From: Actinoplanes sp. DH11
GTDB taxonomy: Bacteria > Actinomycetota > Actinomycetes > Mycobacteriales > Micromonosporaceae
Direction of reading: 5' to 3'
Assembly: GCF_020873875.1 (NCBI RefSeq)
Contig: NZ_JAHWGU010000014.1
Span: 124,001 to 188,000, forward strand
DNA length: 64,000 bases
In this document: positions 51,183 through 62,132 of the stretch, piece by piece
Position numbering within the stretch: the stretch's first letter is position 1
Layout of the letters: every line of letters begins with the position of its first letter
Made by a program: the position numbers and the translations under genes
The notes under the pieces: model-generated
Told to the model about the DNA's origin: nothing
What the model saw: the letters and a program-made list of their open reading frames with translations, nothing else
The model's database searches: none

Positions 51183-51671
51183 TCAGGTGCGCCGGTGTGC
51201 TCCAGGTCCCGGCTGGGGCAGCACGGCCCGCTTGCCGTCGATGTCGTGCCCGTCCGCGCAGCGCATCTCGACCCGCACCTCCGCACCACAGTCCCGGTGC
51301 ACGTAGCTGAGCGGCGGCCCCTCCGGATCGGCCAGGTAGCGGTCGCCCCACTCCGCCACGGCGATCAGCACCGGGTAGAGGTCGAGTCCCTTCTCGGTCA
51401 GCCGGTACTCGTAACGCACCCGTGCGCCGGGCTCGCGGTAGGGCTCGCGGCGCAGCACGCCGTGCTCGACGAGCGCGGCCAGCCGGTTCGTCAGCACCTG
51501 GCGGGGGATCCCGGTGCGCACCCGCATGTCGTCGAACCGCCGGATGCCGCTGAAGACATCGCGCAGCACGACGACAGTCCACTTCTCGCCGAGGATCGCC
51601 ATGGCGCGGGCGATCGTGCAGTTGTCGACGGACCACTCGAGCGCGGGCGGGGGTGTGAGATGTCCGACCAT
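51183..51671 (-). CDS. HxlR-family winged-helix transcriptional regulator
   Basis: A 162-residue HxlR/MarR-like regulator: CTIARAMAILGEKWTVVVLRDVFSGIRRFDDM carries the start of the HTH, with IPRQVLTNRLAALVEHGVLRREPY as recognition helix and wing, and YRLTEKGLDLYPVLIAVAEWGD as the dimer helix. A C-terminal Cys-containing extension (HRDCGAEVRVEMRCADG) may bind metal or sense redox. I chose ATG 51671 (MVGHLTPPP). It is divergent to the thioesterase gene (56-bp gap) and upstream of the MFS gene, so it may control both. Confidence 0.9.
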   Translation of the reverse strand: MVGHLTPPPALEWSVDNCTIARAMAILGEKWTVVVLRDVFSGIRRFDDMRVRTGIPRQVLTNRLAALVEHGVLRREPYREPGARVRYEYRLTEKGLDLYPVLIAVAEWGDRYLADPEGPPLSYVHRDCGAEVRVEMRCADGHDIDGKRAVLPQPGPGAHRRT

Positions 51672-51727
51672 GGAACCAAAGCTAGGTCTCGTTGACAGAC
51701 GCAGCAAGCCGGTGCCAGCCTGAATCC

Positions 51728-52276
51728 ATGTCACAGACCCAGATCTCGCCGGCCTCCGCTCCCGACGCGCCCGCTCCCGGGGCGCCCCGGACCCGCACCT
51801 TCTCGTGGTCCGACCCCGCCGAGCACGCGAGCCTGCTCGGCCGGCGCAGCGGCCTGGAACTGTTGCAGGCGATGTCCGCGGGCGACCTCCCCGCCCCGCC
51901 GATCATGCACCTGATCGGCGCCGCCGGCCTGACCGCCGAGGAGGGCAGCGTCACGATCGAGCTGGACCCGCAGGAGTTCCACTACAACCCGCTCGGCACC
52001 GTCCACGGCGGCGTCATCTCCACCCTGCTCGACACCGCGGCGGCCTGCTCCGTGCACAGCACCCTGCCCGCCGGGGTCGGCTACACCAGCATGGACCTCA
52101 ACGTGAAGTTCCTGCGCGCCGTGACCCTCGACTCCGGCCGGCTGACCTGCACCGGCGCCGTCCTTCAGCGGGGCCGCCGCACCGCCCTGGCCGAGGCCCG
52201 GCTGACCGACGCGGCGGGCCGGCTCATCGCCCACGCCACGTCGTCCTGCCTGATCTTCCCGCTGCCGACCCCCTGA
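51728..52276 (+). CDS. PaaI-type hotdog thioesterase
   Basis: A 182-residue acyl-CoA thioesterase-like protein. The hotdog domain is at about 60-175, with HYNPLGTVHGGVISTLLDTA holding the HGG motif and catalytic-site Asp of the PaaI group, and TSMDLNVKFLRAV. The first 50 residues form a Pro/Ala-rich extension. The CoA substrate is unknown. ATG 51728 lies 56 bp from the divergent HxlR gene, which leaves little room for separate promoters, so shared control is likely. Confidence 0.9.
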   Translation: MSQTQISPASAPDAPAPGAPRTRTFSWSDPAEHASLLGRRSGLELLQAMSAGDLPAPPIMHLIGAAGLTAEEGSVTIELDPQEFHYNPLGTVHGGVISTLLDTAAACSVHSTLPAGVGYTSMDLNVKFLRAVTLDSGRLTCTGAVLQRGRRTALAEARLTDAAGRLIAHATSSCLIFPLPTP

Positions 52277-52417
52277 TCGCCGGCCGCGACGACACCACTG
52301 ATCCCCGCCGCGAAGACGCCGCTGACTGCCGCCGCCAGGACACCACGCCCGCCGTGCGTCCCCGCTCCGGCGCAGAACCGGCGGCGGCCCCGGAGAGCGC
52401 CGCCGGAACTCGTACGA

Positions 52418-53734
52418 TCAGATGCCTTTGATCTCGGGGTTGAGGTCCTCGACCGCAGGGGACCAGGTCAGTGGGTCGGCGTCGACCTGCTCGCCGGAGC
52501 GGATGTCCTTGACGGAGTGGCCGTCGGCGCCCGGGAACCAGACATAGGGGATGCCCCGGCGGTCGGCGAACTGGATCTGCTTGCCGAACTTGGCGGCGGT
52601 GGGTGCGACCTCGGTGGGGATGCCGCGCTTGCGCAGGGTGGCCGCGATCCGGTCACAGGCGGTGCGCTGGTCGTCGCTGGGCAGGGCGACGACGACGCAG
52701 GTCGGCACCGAACGGGAGACGGTGAGCGCGTTCTGGCCGAAGAGCAGGCCCAGCATCCGGGAGACGCCGATGGAGATGCCGACGCCCGGGAAGCGGGTGC
52801 CGCCGACCGACGCCAGGTTCTCGTAGCGGCCGCCGGAGCAGATGGAACCGAACCGCTCGTAGCCCTGCAACTGCGTCTCGTACACCGTCCCGGTGTAGTA
52901 GTCGAGACCGCGGGCGATCTTCAGTTCGGCACGGACCAGCCCGGGCGCGTGCTCGCCGGCCGTCTCCACCACCTGAAGCAGCTCGTCCAGTCCTTCGTCG
53001 AGCAGCGGGTCGGTGACGCCGAGCGCGCGCACCCGGTCGGCGAACGAGCCGTCCGCCGCCGAGATCTCGGCCAGCCTCAGGCAGGCGGCGGCCTGCGCGT
53101 CGGTCGCCCCGGCCGTCTCGACCAGCGCGGCCGCGACCTTCTCCGGCCCGATCTTGTCGAGCTTGTCGACGGTGCGCAGCACCTGCGCCGTGTCGGCCAG
53201 GCCGAGACCGCGGTAGAACCCCTCGCACACCTTGCGGTTGTTGACCTGGATGACCGCCGCCGGGATCGGCAGTGACCGGAACGCGTCGCCGATCACCAGG
53301 GGCATCTCGGTGTCGAAGTGGAACGGCAGCGTGTCCCGGTTGACCACGTCGATGTCGGCCTGGAGGAACTCGCGGTACCGGCCCTCCTGCGGCCGCTCCC
53401 CCCGCCACACCTTCTGGATCTGGTAGCGGCGGAACGGGAACTGGAGCTTGCCGTGGTTCTCCGTGACGAACCGCGCGAACGGGACCGTCAGGTCGAAGTG
53501 CAGGCCCAGCTGGTCGTCACGCTTGGCGCCGTCCTCCTCCTCCTGGAGGCGGCGCAGCAGGTAGACCTCCTTGGACGTCTCCCCTTTGGAGAGCAGCGTC
53601 TCCAGCGGTTCGACGGCGCGGGTCTCCAGCGGGGCGAACCCGTACAGCTCGAAGGTGGAACGGATCTTGTCGAGCACGTACTGCTCGATCATGCGCTGCG
53701 ACGGCAGCCATTCGGGAAAGCCGGAAATAGGCAC
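52418..53734 (-). CDS. hisS: Histidyl-tRNA synthetase
   Basis: Charges tRNA-His. The 438-residue protein has motif 1 (PISGFPEWLPSQRMIEQYVLD), motif 2 (YQIQKVWRGERPQEGRYREF), the His-A signature RGLDYYTGTVYE and motif 3 (GVGISIGVSRML). GTG 53734, with GGAG 5 nt upstream, is better than the in-frame TTG at 53752. The run with the MBL hydrolase and the cyclophilin genes in the neighbourhood is the usual actinobacterial layout. Confidence 0.97.
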   Translation of the reverse strand: MPISGFPEWLPSQRMIEQYVLDKIRSTFELYGFAPLETRAVEPLETLLSKGETSKEVYLLRRLQEEEDGAKRDDQLGLHFDLTVPFARFVTENHGKLQFPFRRYQIQKVWRGERPQEGRYREFLQADIDVVNRDTLPFHFDTEMPLVIGDAFRSLPIPAAVIQVNNRKVCEGFYRGLGLADTAQVLRTVDKLDKIGPEKVAAALVETAGATDAQAAACLRLAEISAADGSFADRVRALGVTDPLLDEGLDELLQVVETAGEHAPGLVRAELKIARGLDYYTGTVYETQLQGYERFGSICSGGRYENLASVGGTRFPGVGISIGVSRMLGLLFGQNALTVSRSVPTCVVVALPSDDQRTACDRIAATLRKRGIPTEVAPTAAKFGKQIQFADRRGIPYVWFPGADGHSVKDIRSGEQVDADPLTWSPAVEDLNPEIKGI

Positions 53735-53762
53735 TGTTGCTCCGTAAGTCAAAAACCGCGGA

Positions 53763-54473
53763 TCAAAAACCGCGGCGCGGCGCCGCTGTCAGCTCCCGCA
53801 GGTACGGGTTCGACGCGCGCTCACGGCCGATGGTGGTGGCAGGTCCGTGGCCGGGCAGCACGACGGTGTCGTCGGCCAGCGGCAGGATCTTGTCCCGCAG
53901 GCTGGTCATCATCGTCGCGGTGCTGCCGCCCGGCAGGTCGGTGCGTCCGATGGATCCCGCGAAGAGCACGTCACCGGAGAAGCAGAGTTCCCCGGCGTCC
54001 GACGTGGCAGCGCCACTGGAGGCGTCCCCTGGCAGGCGGAACAGCACCGACCCGCCGGTATGGCCGGGCGCGTGGTCGACGGTCACCTCGAGGCCGGCGA
54101 TGCTCAGCACCGCACCGTCGGTCAGCTCGGCGACGTCGTCGGGTTCGCTGTATTGCAGGCGGCCGCCGAAGAGCTGGTTGAGGTCGGCACTGAGACCTTT
54201 CGACGGGTCGGCCAGCATCTCCAGATCGGCGGGGTGCACATAGGCGGTGATGCCACGGGCGCCGCACACCGGCGCGACGGAGAAGGTGTGGTCCAGGTGC
54301 CCGTGTGTGAGCAGCACCGCGGCCGGATGCAACCGGTGCTGCGCCAGGACCTCGTCGAGCTGGTCGAGAACCCCGATGCCCGGATCGACGATCAGGCACT
54401 GCTCACCCGGACCCGCGGCCACCACATAGCAATTGGTGCCGAAGGCCTCCGCCGGAAAGCCGGTGACGAGCAA
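53763..54473 (-). CDS. Metallo-beta-lactamase-fold hydrolase (glyoxalase II-like)
   Basis: A 236-residue zinc hydrolase. It shows LLTHGHLDHTFSVAPV (HxHxDH), the later His in APGHTGGSVLF, an Asp in FSGDVLFAGSIGRTD and the final His in VVLPGHGPATTIG, all ligands for two metals in the glyoxalase II/YcbL layout. Substrate unproven; thioester hydrolysis is likely. The start is set at TTG 54473 after a G-rich ribosome site; the frame is open upstream. It precedes hisS by 28 bp. Confidence 0.88.
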   Translation of the reverse strand: MLVTGFPAEAFGTNCYVVAAGPGEQCLIVDPGIGVLDQLDEVLAQHRLHPAAVLLTHGHLDHTFSVAPVCGARGITAYVHPADLEMLADPSKGLSADLNQLFGGRLQYSEPDDVAELTDGAVLSIAGLEVTVDHAPGHTGGSVLFRLPGDASSGAATSDAGELCFSGDVLFAGSIGRTDLPGGSTATMMTSLRDKILPLADDTVVLPGHGPATTIGRERASNPYLRELTAAPRRGF

Positions 54474-54620
54474 GCGCCATCCCCCCAATGAGAAACAGGT
54501 GCGAATCGTAACGAGCCTAGCCGGGCGGCCGCACACCACTTTCTCAGCGGGTACCCGTACACTCTTGCGGGCGTGTGGCGTGCCGCACCCCTTGACATAC
54601 ACAGGGAAGGACAGCGTTCG

Positions 54621-55478
54621 GTGGCTCCCAGCAAGGACCGGCAGCGCAGACTCGCGCGGGCGAAATTCGACCGGCAACAGGTCCGCCGCGCCGAGCGCGT
54701 ACGCCGCCGCCGCCGCATCATGGCCGGCGCCGGCACCGGCCTGGCGGTGCTACTGATCATCGCCGGTGTGGCGTGGGTCGGCGGCGCCTTCGACGGCGAC
54801 GAGACCACCACGACCGAGGCCGGTGACATCTGCCTCTGGACGCCACAGAACGCGCAGAGCAACCCCGACCTCAAGGACGTCGGCACACCGCCCACCAAGG
54901 ACCTGCCGGAGACCGGCACCGAGACCATGACGATCAGCACCGACAAGGGTGACCCGATCGTGGTGGGCGTCGACGTGGAGAACGCCACGTGTGCCGCGGC
55001 CAGCTTCTCCTATCTGGCCGGCAAGAGCTTCTTCGACAACACCGTGTGCCACGAGATCACCACGGACGGTGCGCTGCGCTGCGGTGACCCCAGCGGCACC
55101 GGCAACGGCGGCCCGACCTACAGCTTCTACGACGAGAACCTGCCGGCCGGGGCCCCCGAGCCGGCGCCCAGTGCGAGCGCGGCGCCGGCCGAGGTGACGT
55201 ACCCGAAGGGCACGGTTGCCATGTTCGGCAACCCCCCGGGCAGCAACAGCAGTCAATTCCTCATCTTCTTCAAAGACTTCACACAGGCCGACCCGCGATA
55301 CTCGGTCGTCGGCCAGGTCACCGGTGGCCTGAGCACCCTGGACAAGATCGGCAAGATCGCCACGGTGGAGAACAGCGCCGGCGACAAGGTCACTCCGAAG
55401 GAGAAGATCACCATCAAGACTCTGACCGTCGGTGCGGCCGCGGCTGCGGCTCCTTCGGCAAGCGCGGCGCAGTCATGA
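54621..55478 (+). CDS. Membrane-anchored cyclophilin-like protein with degenerate active site
   Basis: A 285-residue protein: basic N-terminus (SKDRQRRLARAKFDRQQVRR), a membrane helix at about 38-56 (AGAGTGLAVLLIIAGVAWVGG), then an extracellular cyclophilin-type domain (ISTDKGDPIVVGVDVENATC; FFDNTVCHEITTDG; RCGDPSGTGNGGPTYSFYDE). The usual catalytic His-Arg is His-Glu here (CHE) and the Gln before GGD is Arg (RCGD), so prolyl isomerase activity is doubtful. GTG 54621 is the start. The next gene, a paralogue that keeps these residues, overlaps it by ATGA. Confidence 0.85.
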   Translation: MAPSKDRQRRLARAKFDRQQVRRAERVRRRRRIMAGAGTGLAVLLIIAGVAWVGGAFDGDETTTTEAGDICLWTPQNAQSNPDLKDVGTPPTKDLPETGTETMTISTDKGDPIVVGVDVENATCAAASFSYLAGKSFFDNTVCHEITTDGALRCGDPSGTGNGGPTYSFYDENLPAGAPEPAPSASAAPAEVTYPKGTVAMFGNPPGSNSSQFLIFFKDFTQADPRYSVVGQVTGGLSTLDKIGKIATVENSAGDKVTPKEKITIKTLTVGAAAAAAPSASAAQS

Positions 55479-55570
55479 GCGCCCGGGACGAGAAGGGCGC
55501 AGTCGTGAGTTCAGAGGACGAGAGCGGGCCCGTGAGCGCTCAGGACGAGACCAGCAGCAGGAGGGACGAC

Positions 55571-56401
55571 GTGTCGTCGATCAAGGACCGGCAGCGCGCG
55601 GCGGCGCGAGCCCGGCTCGAGAAGGAGATGTCCGAGCGGGCCACGGCCGCGCGCAAGCGCCGCCGCAACCAGGCGGTCCTCGGATCCGCCCTGGCCGTGG
55701 TGGTCATCGCCGGCGTCGCCTTCTTCGTGGTCAACTCGCTGAAGAAGGACGACGACAGCGGCAGCACCAGCGCCGCCCCCGCCGCCGGCACCGTCGCCTG
55801 CAGCTGGACCCCGGCCGACGAGGCCACCGGCGGCAAGGTCAAGGACGTCGGCCTGCCCCCGGCCACCGTGCCGAACGTCGGCACCAGCACCCTCACCTTC
55901 GACACCAACCTCGGCAAGATCTCCGCGTCGATCGACCTGACGAAGGCCCCGTGCACCGGCGCCAGCTACAAGCACCTGGCCGAGAAGAAGTTCCTCGACA
56001 ACACCAAGTGCCACCGCCTCGTCAACCAGGACACCTTCAAGGTCCTGCAGTGCGGCGACCCGTTCGCCAGCGGCAAGGGCTACCGTGAGACCGACGGCAC
56101 CGGCGGCCCCAGCTACACCATGGCCGAGGAGAACCTGCCGACCGACACCGCGAAGCCGTACCCCGCGGGCTCCATCGCGATGGCCAACACCGGCCAGCCC
56201 GGCAGCACCGGCAGCCAGTTCTTCATCTGCTCCGAAGACACCCAGCTACCGCCCAACTACACCCTCCTCGGCTCCATCACCGAAGGCCTCGACATCGTCA
56301 AGGACGTCGTCAAGGCCGGCGACGACGGCGCCTTCGCCTCGTCCGCCGGTGGCGGCCACCCCAAGAAGGAACTGACCATCAAAACCATGACGGTCGTCTG
56401 A
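55571..56401 (+). CDS. Membrane-anchored cyclophilin-type peptidyl-prolyl isomerase
   Basis: Catalyses cis/trans isomerisation of X-Pro bonds outside the membrane. The 276-residue protein has a basic N-terminus (VSSIKDRQRAAARARLEKE), a helix at about 41-60 (NQAVLGSALAVVVIAGVAFFVV) and a cyclophilin domain with KCHRLVNQD (catalytic Arg present), LQCGDPFASG and STGSQFFICSEDT. I prefer GTG 55571 because AGGAGGG lies 5 nt upstream and its sequence aligns with the paralogue's start. An in-frame ATG at 55475 overlapping the previous stop would add 32 Asp/Glu/Ser-rich residues. A strong terminator follows. Confidence 0.92.
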   Translation: MSSIKDRQRAAARARLEKEMSERATAARKRRRNQAVLGSALAVVVIAGVAFFVVNSLKKDDDSGSTSAAPAAGTVACSWTPADEATGGKVKDVGLPPATVPNVGTSTLTFDTNLGKISASIDLTKAPCTGASYKHLAEKKFLDNTKCHRLVNQDTFKVLQCGDPFASGKGYRETDGTGGPSYTMAEENLPTDTAKPYPAGSIAMANTGQPGSTGSQFFICSEDTQLPPNYTLLGSITEGLDIVKDVVKAGDDGAFASSAGGGHPKKELTIKTMTVV

Positions 56402-56413
56402 GCCAGCATCGAA

Positions 56414-56450
56414 GGGCGGCCCCCGCGACGGGGGTCGCCCTTTTCTTTTT
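56414..56450 (+). terminator. Rho-independent terminator after the cyclophilin pair
   Basis: GGGCGGCCCCC paired with GGGGGTCGCCC (56414-56440, one G-T pair), 5-nt loop, followed by TTTTCTTTTT at 56441-56450; 12 bp past the stop. Confidence 0.95.
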
Positions 56451-57041
56451 GTGGGCGTACGAGCAACCCACCGCACCCAACCCCACACCCCCGCCGTCCC
56501 CCCGATGACCCGCGACCACCTGCCCAGCTCCAGGCCGTTGCGCCACCATCGCTACCGGTGCCCACTCACCCCCGCACCCGGCCCACCCACACAAGCCCCG
56601 AGGCGCGGGTCCCGCCATTGCTCCGCCCGTGCCCGAACCCGTAGGGGGCCGCGCCCGAACCCGCCAGGGACCTCGCCCATTAGTTCTTTCGTGCACTATC
56701 TGCGGCGGCCTCTTCACCGCCATCTGCGACAACTGCCTCAGTAAGCGACAGCAAATCAGCGGCCGGCGGGCGCCGCGAGCAGCGGCCGGCAGCAGGCGGC
56801 GACCCCAAACAGTGGATGGCGACAGTGCATGTCCCGATGGTCTGCCAAGCAGCGAGTGCGAGCTCTTCCGCCGGTTCGTACCGGAGCAAGGTTCGAAGCC
56901 CAGCATGACGCGCGGATGTCAACGCGGCGGAGCCGACACGGCCGCAGGCAAGGCAGACGAGTGCGGCGTGGTGTTGCTTCCCTCGGTTCCAGATCGGTCC
57001 CCGACAAGTGGCCGCGATCGACTGCGTCGCGTCCACGCGGC

Positions 57042-57122
57042 GATGTTGATCTGCTAGCGCTACGAAATCGCGGTTTCAACCCCATGATCACAGCGATTTC
57101 GCACCGCTAGCAGATCAACATC
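57042..57122. repeat. 81-bp palindromic element (30-bp inverted arms)
   Basis: Left arm 57042-57071 and right arm 57093-57122 match at 28 of 30 positions as inverted repeats, with a 21-bp loop containing TTTCAACCCCATGATC. The arms run GATGTTGATCTGCTAGCG, then end CGAAATCGC. It resembles a REP-like or small non-autonomous mobile palindrome; no transposase is nearby. Confidence 0.85.
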
Positions 57123-57461
57123 TCGCCATGGGGACGCGCGCGGCGCTACCGGAGGTCAGAACCCGGGACGCCGGGTTGATGCACGGCCGGCATCGGCTGG
57201 ACGAAGTACGAGGTGGGGCGCCCGCGGGAGTAGCCCGCAACGGACAGCGGTAACAGCACTAAGCCGACCCGACCAGCGCAGGTGTAACCGCTACGCCCGC
57301 CACCGCCAGCCCCGCCGCAACCGCCGAGCCGCCGACCCGCCGCAACCGCCCACCCGCCGCAACCGCTGCCGAGCCGCCGCAACCGCCGACCCGCCGCAAC
57401 CGCTGACGGGCCACCGCAACCGCCGACCCGCCGCAACCGCCGCCAAGCCGCCGCAACCGTT

Positions 57462-57576
57462 GAGCCGCCGCAACCGCCGCCAAGCCGCCGCCGAGCCACC
57501 GCAACCGTTGAGCCGCCGCAACCGCCGCCAAGCCGCCGCCGAGCCACCGCAACCGTTGAGCCGCCGCAACCGCCAC
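57462..57576. repeat. 48-bp tandem repeat within a CCGCCGCAACCG-rich field
   Basis: Unit starts at 57462, 57510 and 57558 (GAGCCGCCGCAACCGCC...), period exactly 48 bp, two full copies plus a partial. It is flanked at 57300-57461 by looser copies of the 12-16 bp subunit. Confidence 0.85.
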
Positions 57577-57733
57577 CGCCGAGCCATCGCACTCACCCGC
57601 CGTCGCCAGCCCGCCGCAGCCGAGCCACCGAGCCCGCCGCCAGAGACCGGGCCGGCCCGGAAAGGCCGACCGGCCGGGACCGTTCCGCTCAGCGGATCAG
57701 TCCCGGCGGGTGAAAGCCCTTGCCCCAGCCCCG

Positions 57734-60247
<2,514 letters not shown>

Positions 60248-60343
60248 CTTGGATCGCCCATCTTACCCGCACCGCCTTGCCGGTTGGCCCGGCCGAACCT
60301 ACGAATAAGCAGGACCGACCGGGCGAAGAACATCGAAGACGGA

Positions 60344-60901
60344 TCAAACGGTCAGCAGCGCGTGCACCGGCCGCGGATTGAGTCGTTTGCGCCCGTCCAG
60401 GAAAGCCAGCTCCATCAACACCGTGAAGCCTGCCACGATTCCACCCGCCTGTTCCACCAGGTCGAGCGCGGCCCCCGCGGTACCGCCGGTGGCGAGCACG
60501 TCGTCGACCACCAGGACCCGCTGTCCGGCCTCGAAGGCGTCCCGGTGCACCTCGAGGGTAGCCTCGCCGTACTCCAGCTCGTAGGAGGCGGAGAAGGCCG
60601 GGCGCGGCAGCTTGCCGGCCTTGCGGATCGGCACCACCCCGGCGCCTGTCGCGTAACCGATCGCGGCGGCCACCAGGAACCCGCGGGCCTCGACGCCGGC
60701 CACCACGTCGAACGAGCCGGCGCCGTAGTGGACCAGGATGCCGTCCACGACCTGCCGGAAGGCGGGCCCGTCGGAGAAGAGCGGCATCAGGTCCTTGAAG
60801 ACGATGCCCGGCTTCGGGAAGTCCGGCACGTCGACGGTGCCCCCGGCGACGAGTGCGGCCAGTTCGGGCCCGCTGTCCCCGGTCACGATTTCAGAAGTCA
60901 C
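60344..60901 (-). CDS. apt: Adenine phosphoribosyltransferase
   Basis: Purine salvage: adenine plus PRPP to AMP. The 185-residue product has DVPDFPKPGIVFKDLMPLF, VAGVEARGFLVAAAIGY, the PRPP-binding VLVVDDVLATGGTAGAAL and KAGKLPRP. GTG 60901. It follows secF and precedes rel, the standard secD–secF–apt–rel order, though a hairpin between secF and apt may separate transcription. Confidence 0.96.
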   Translation of the reverse strand: MTSEIVTGDSGPELAALVAGGTVDVPDFPKPGIVFKDLMPLFSDGPAFRQVVDGILVHYGAGSFDVVAGVEARGFLVAAAIGYATGAGVVPIRKAGKLPRPAFSASYELEYGEATLEVHRDAFEAGQRVLVVDDVLATGGTAGAALDLVEQAGGIVAGFTVLMELAFLDGRKRLNPRPVHALLTV

Positions 60902-60913
60902 GGCGGACAGCCT

Positions 60914-60946
60914 AACGGCCCGCCACCGGATCGGTGACGGGCCGTT
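60914..60946 (-). terminator. Hairpin between secF and apt
   Basis: AACGGCCCG (60914-60922) pairs with CGGGCCGTT (60938-60946), continued by CACCG/CGGTG after one mismatch, loop 3 nt. It lies 12 bp past the secF stop; only a weak T-rich tail follows on the minus strand. Confidence 0.6.
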
Positions 60947-60957
60947 GCACGGCTGCC

Positions 60958-62130
60958 TCAGCGGCGCTTACCAGGCCGGTTGCCGGCGCCGCCACCACGG
61001 TTGGTGGTGTTGCGCTTGGCGGCCGGGCGGGCACCGGGTCGCGGCGTGGTGCCGGCGAACGCGGGGACCTCGTCGGTCTCCCCGGCGGCCGGACGGGCCC
61101 GCTCGGGGCGCGGCGCGACGTCGTCGGAGCGGCTCGCCCGGCGGGCCAGCACCCGGGCGTTGTGCGCCTTGATCTTCGGCTCGCGGTCCTTGAGCGCGCT
61201 CAGCACCGGTGCGGCGAACACGATCGAGGAGATGACGCCGAAGCCCATGCCGACGAAGAGCACCAGGCCCAGGTCCTTCAGCGTGCCCGCCCCGAACAGG
61301 CCGGCGCCGATGAAGAGCAGGCCGCCGACCGGCAGCAGGGCCACCAGGCCGGTGTTCAGCGAACGCATCAGGGTCTGGTTCACGGCCAGGTTGGTGGCCT
61401 CCGCGTAGGTGCGGGAGCTGCCGGCCGTGATGCCTCTGGTGTTCTCCTGGACCTTGTCGAACACCACCACCACGTCGTAGATCGAGTAACCGAGGATCGT
61501 CAGGAAGCCGATCACGGTGGAGGGTGTGACCTCGAAGCCGACAAGCGAGTAGACGCCCGCGGTGACGATCAGGTCGAGCATCAGCGACGCCAGGGCCGCG
61601 ACCGCCATCCGCCATTCGAACCGGACGACGAGGTACGCGGTGACCAGCACCAGGAACACGACCAGGCCGAGCAGGGCCTTGTCGGTGACCGCGCCACCCC
61701 AGGCCGCCGAGACCTGGTTGTCGCTGACCTGGTCGGCGTCGACGCCCAGGTCGGTGACGAGGGCCGTCTTGACCTCCTCGCTCTCCGCGGTGGTCATTGC
61801 CGAGGCGCGGACCCGGAAGAACGACTCGCCGCCGGTGCCGACCTGCTGGGCCGGGAGGACCTCGGCGTCCGGGACGACCGACTGCACGGCCTTGGAGACC
61901 ACGTCACCGGCCTCGTCCTGGGTCAGCGTCTGGCTGTTGGCCGTGGCCGGCACGATGAACTCGGTGCCGCCGGAGAACTCGATGCCGAGGTGGAAGCCCC
62001 GGATCGCGATGCTGCCGAAGGCGATGACGACGAGGGCCAGCGCGGCGACGAACCACATCTTCCGCCGGCCGACGACATTGATGTTCGCTTCACCCGTGTA
62101 GAGGCGAGCGGCAAGACCAGCACTGGCCAT
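60958..62130 (-). CDS. secF: Protein translocase accessory subunit SecF
   Basis: Partner of SecD; with it uses the proton-motive force to pull secreted proteins out. The 390-residue product has the first helix (RKMWFVAALALVVIAFGSIA), FHLGIEFSGGTEF as the D1-type motif, a periplasmic domain and a set of five later helices (GAVTDKALLGLVVFLVLVTA; SIYDVVVVFDKVQENT; LPVGGLLFIGAGLFGAGTLK). A Gly/Arg/Pro-rich tail of about 60 residues is longer than usual. It is 2 bp downstream of secD. Confidence 0.96.
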   Translation of the reverse strand: MASAGLAARLYTGEANINVVGRRKMWFVAALALVVIAFGSIAIRGFHLGIEFSGGTEFIVPATANSQTLTQDEAGDVVSKAVQSVVPDAEVLPAQQVGTGGESFFRVRASAMTTAESEEVKTALVTDLGVDADQVSDNQVSAAWGGAVTDKALLGLVVFLVLVTAYLVVRFEWRMAVAALASLMLDLIVTAGVYSLVGFEVTPSTVIGFLTILGYSIYDVVVVFDKVQENTRGITAGSSRTYAEATNLAVNQTLMRSLNTGLVALLPVGGLLFIGAGLFGAGTLKDLGLVLFVGMGFGVISSIVFAAPVLSALKDREPKIKAHNARVLARRASRSDDVAPRPERARPAAGETDEVPAFAGTTPRPGARPAAKRNTTNRGGGAGNRPGKRR

Positions 62131-62132
62131 GA

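Larger units (their letters stand above)
56451..57733. other. Repeat-rich intergenic region between the cyclophilin genes and rel
   Basis: A 1.3-kb stretch without a confident gene. 56629-57057 is open on the plus strand and includes a Cys motif (CTICGGLFTAICDNC) with high-GC third positions, but also an opposing open frame (56680-57036, containing LVCLACGRVGSAALTSARH), so coding status is unresolved. 57042-57122 is a near-perfect palindrome. 57290-57640 is a GC-rich short-repeat field, including a 48-bp tandem repeat. Confidence 0.5.

Noticed and set aside
56875..56910. GGTTCGAAGCC resembling a tRNA T-arm
   Set aside because: No acceptor, D or anticodon arms can be built around it.
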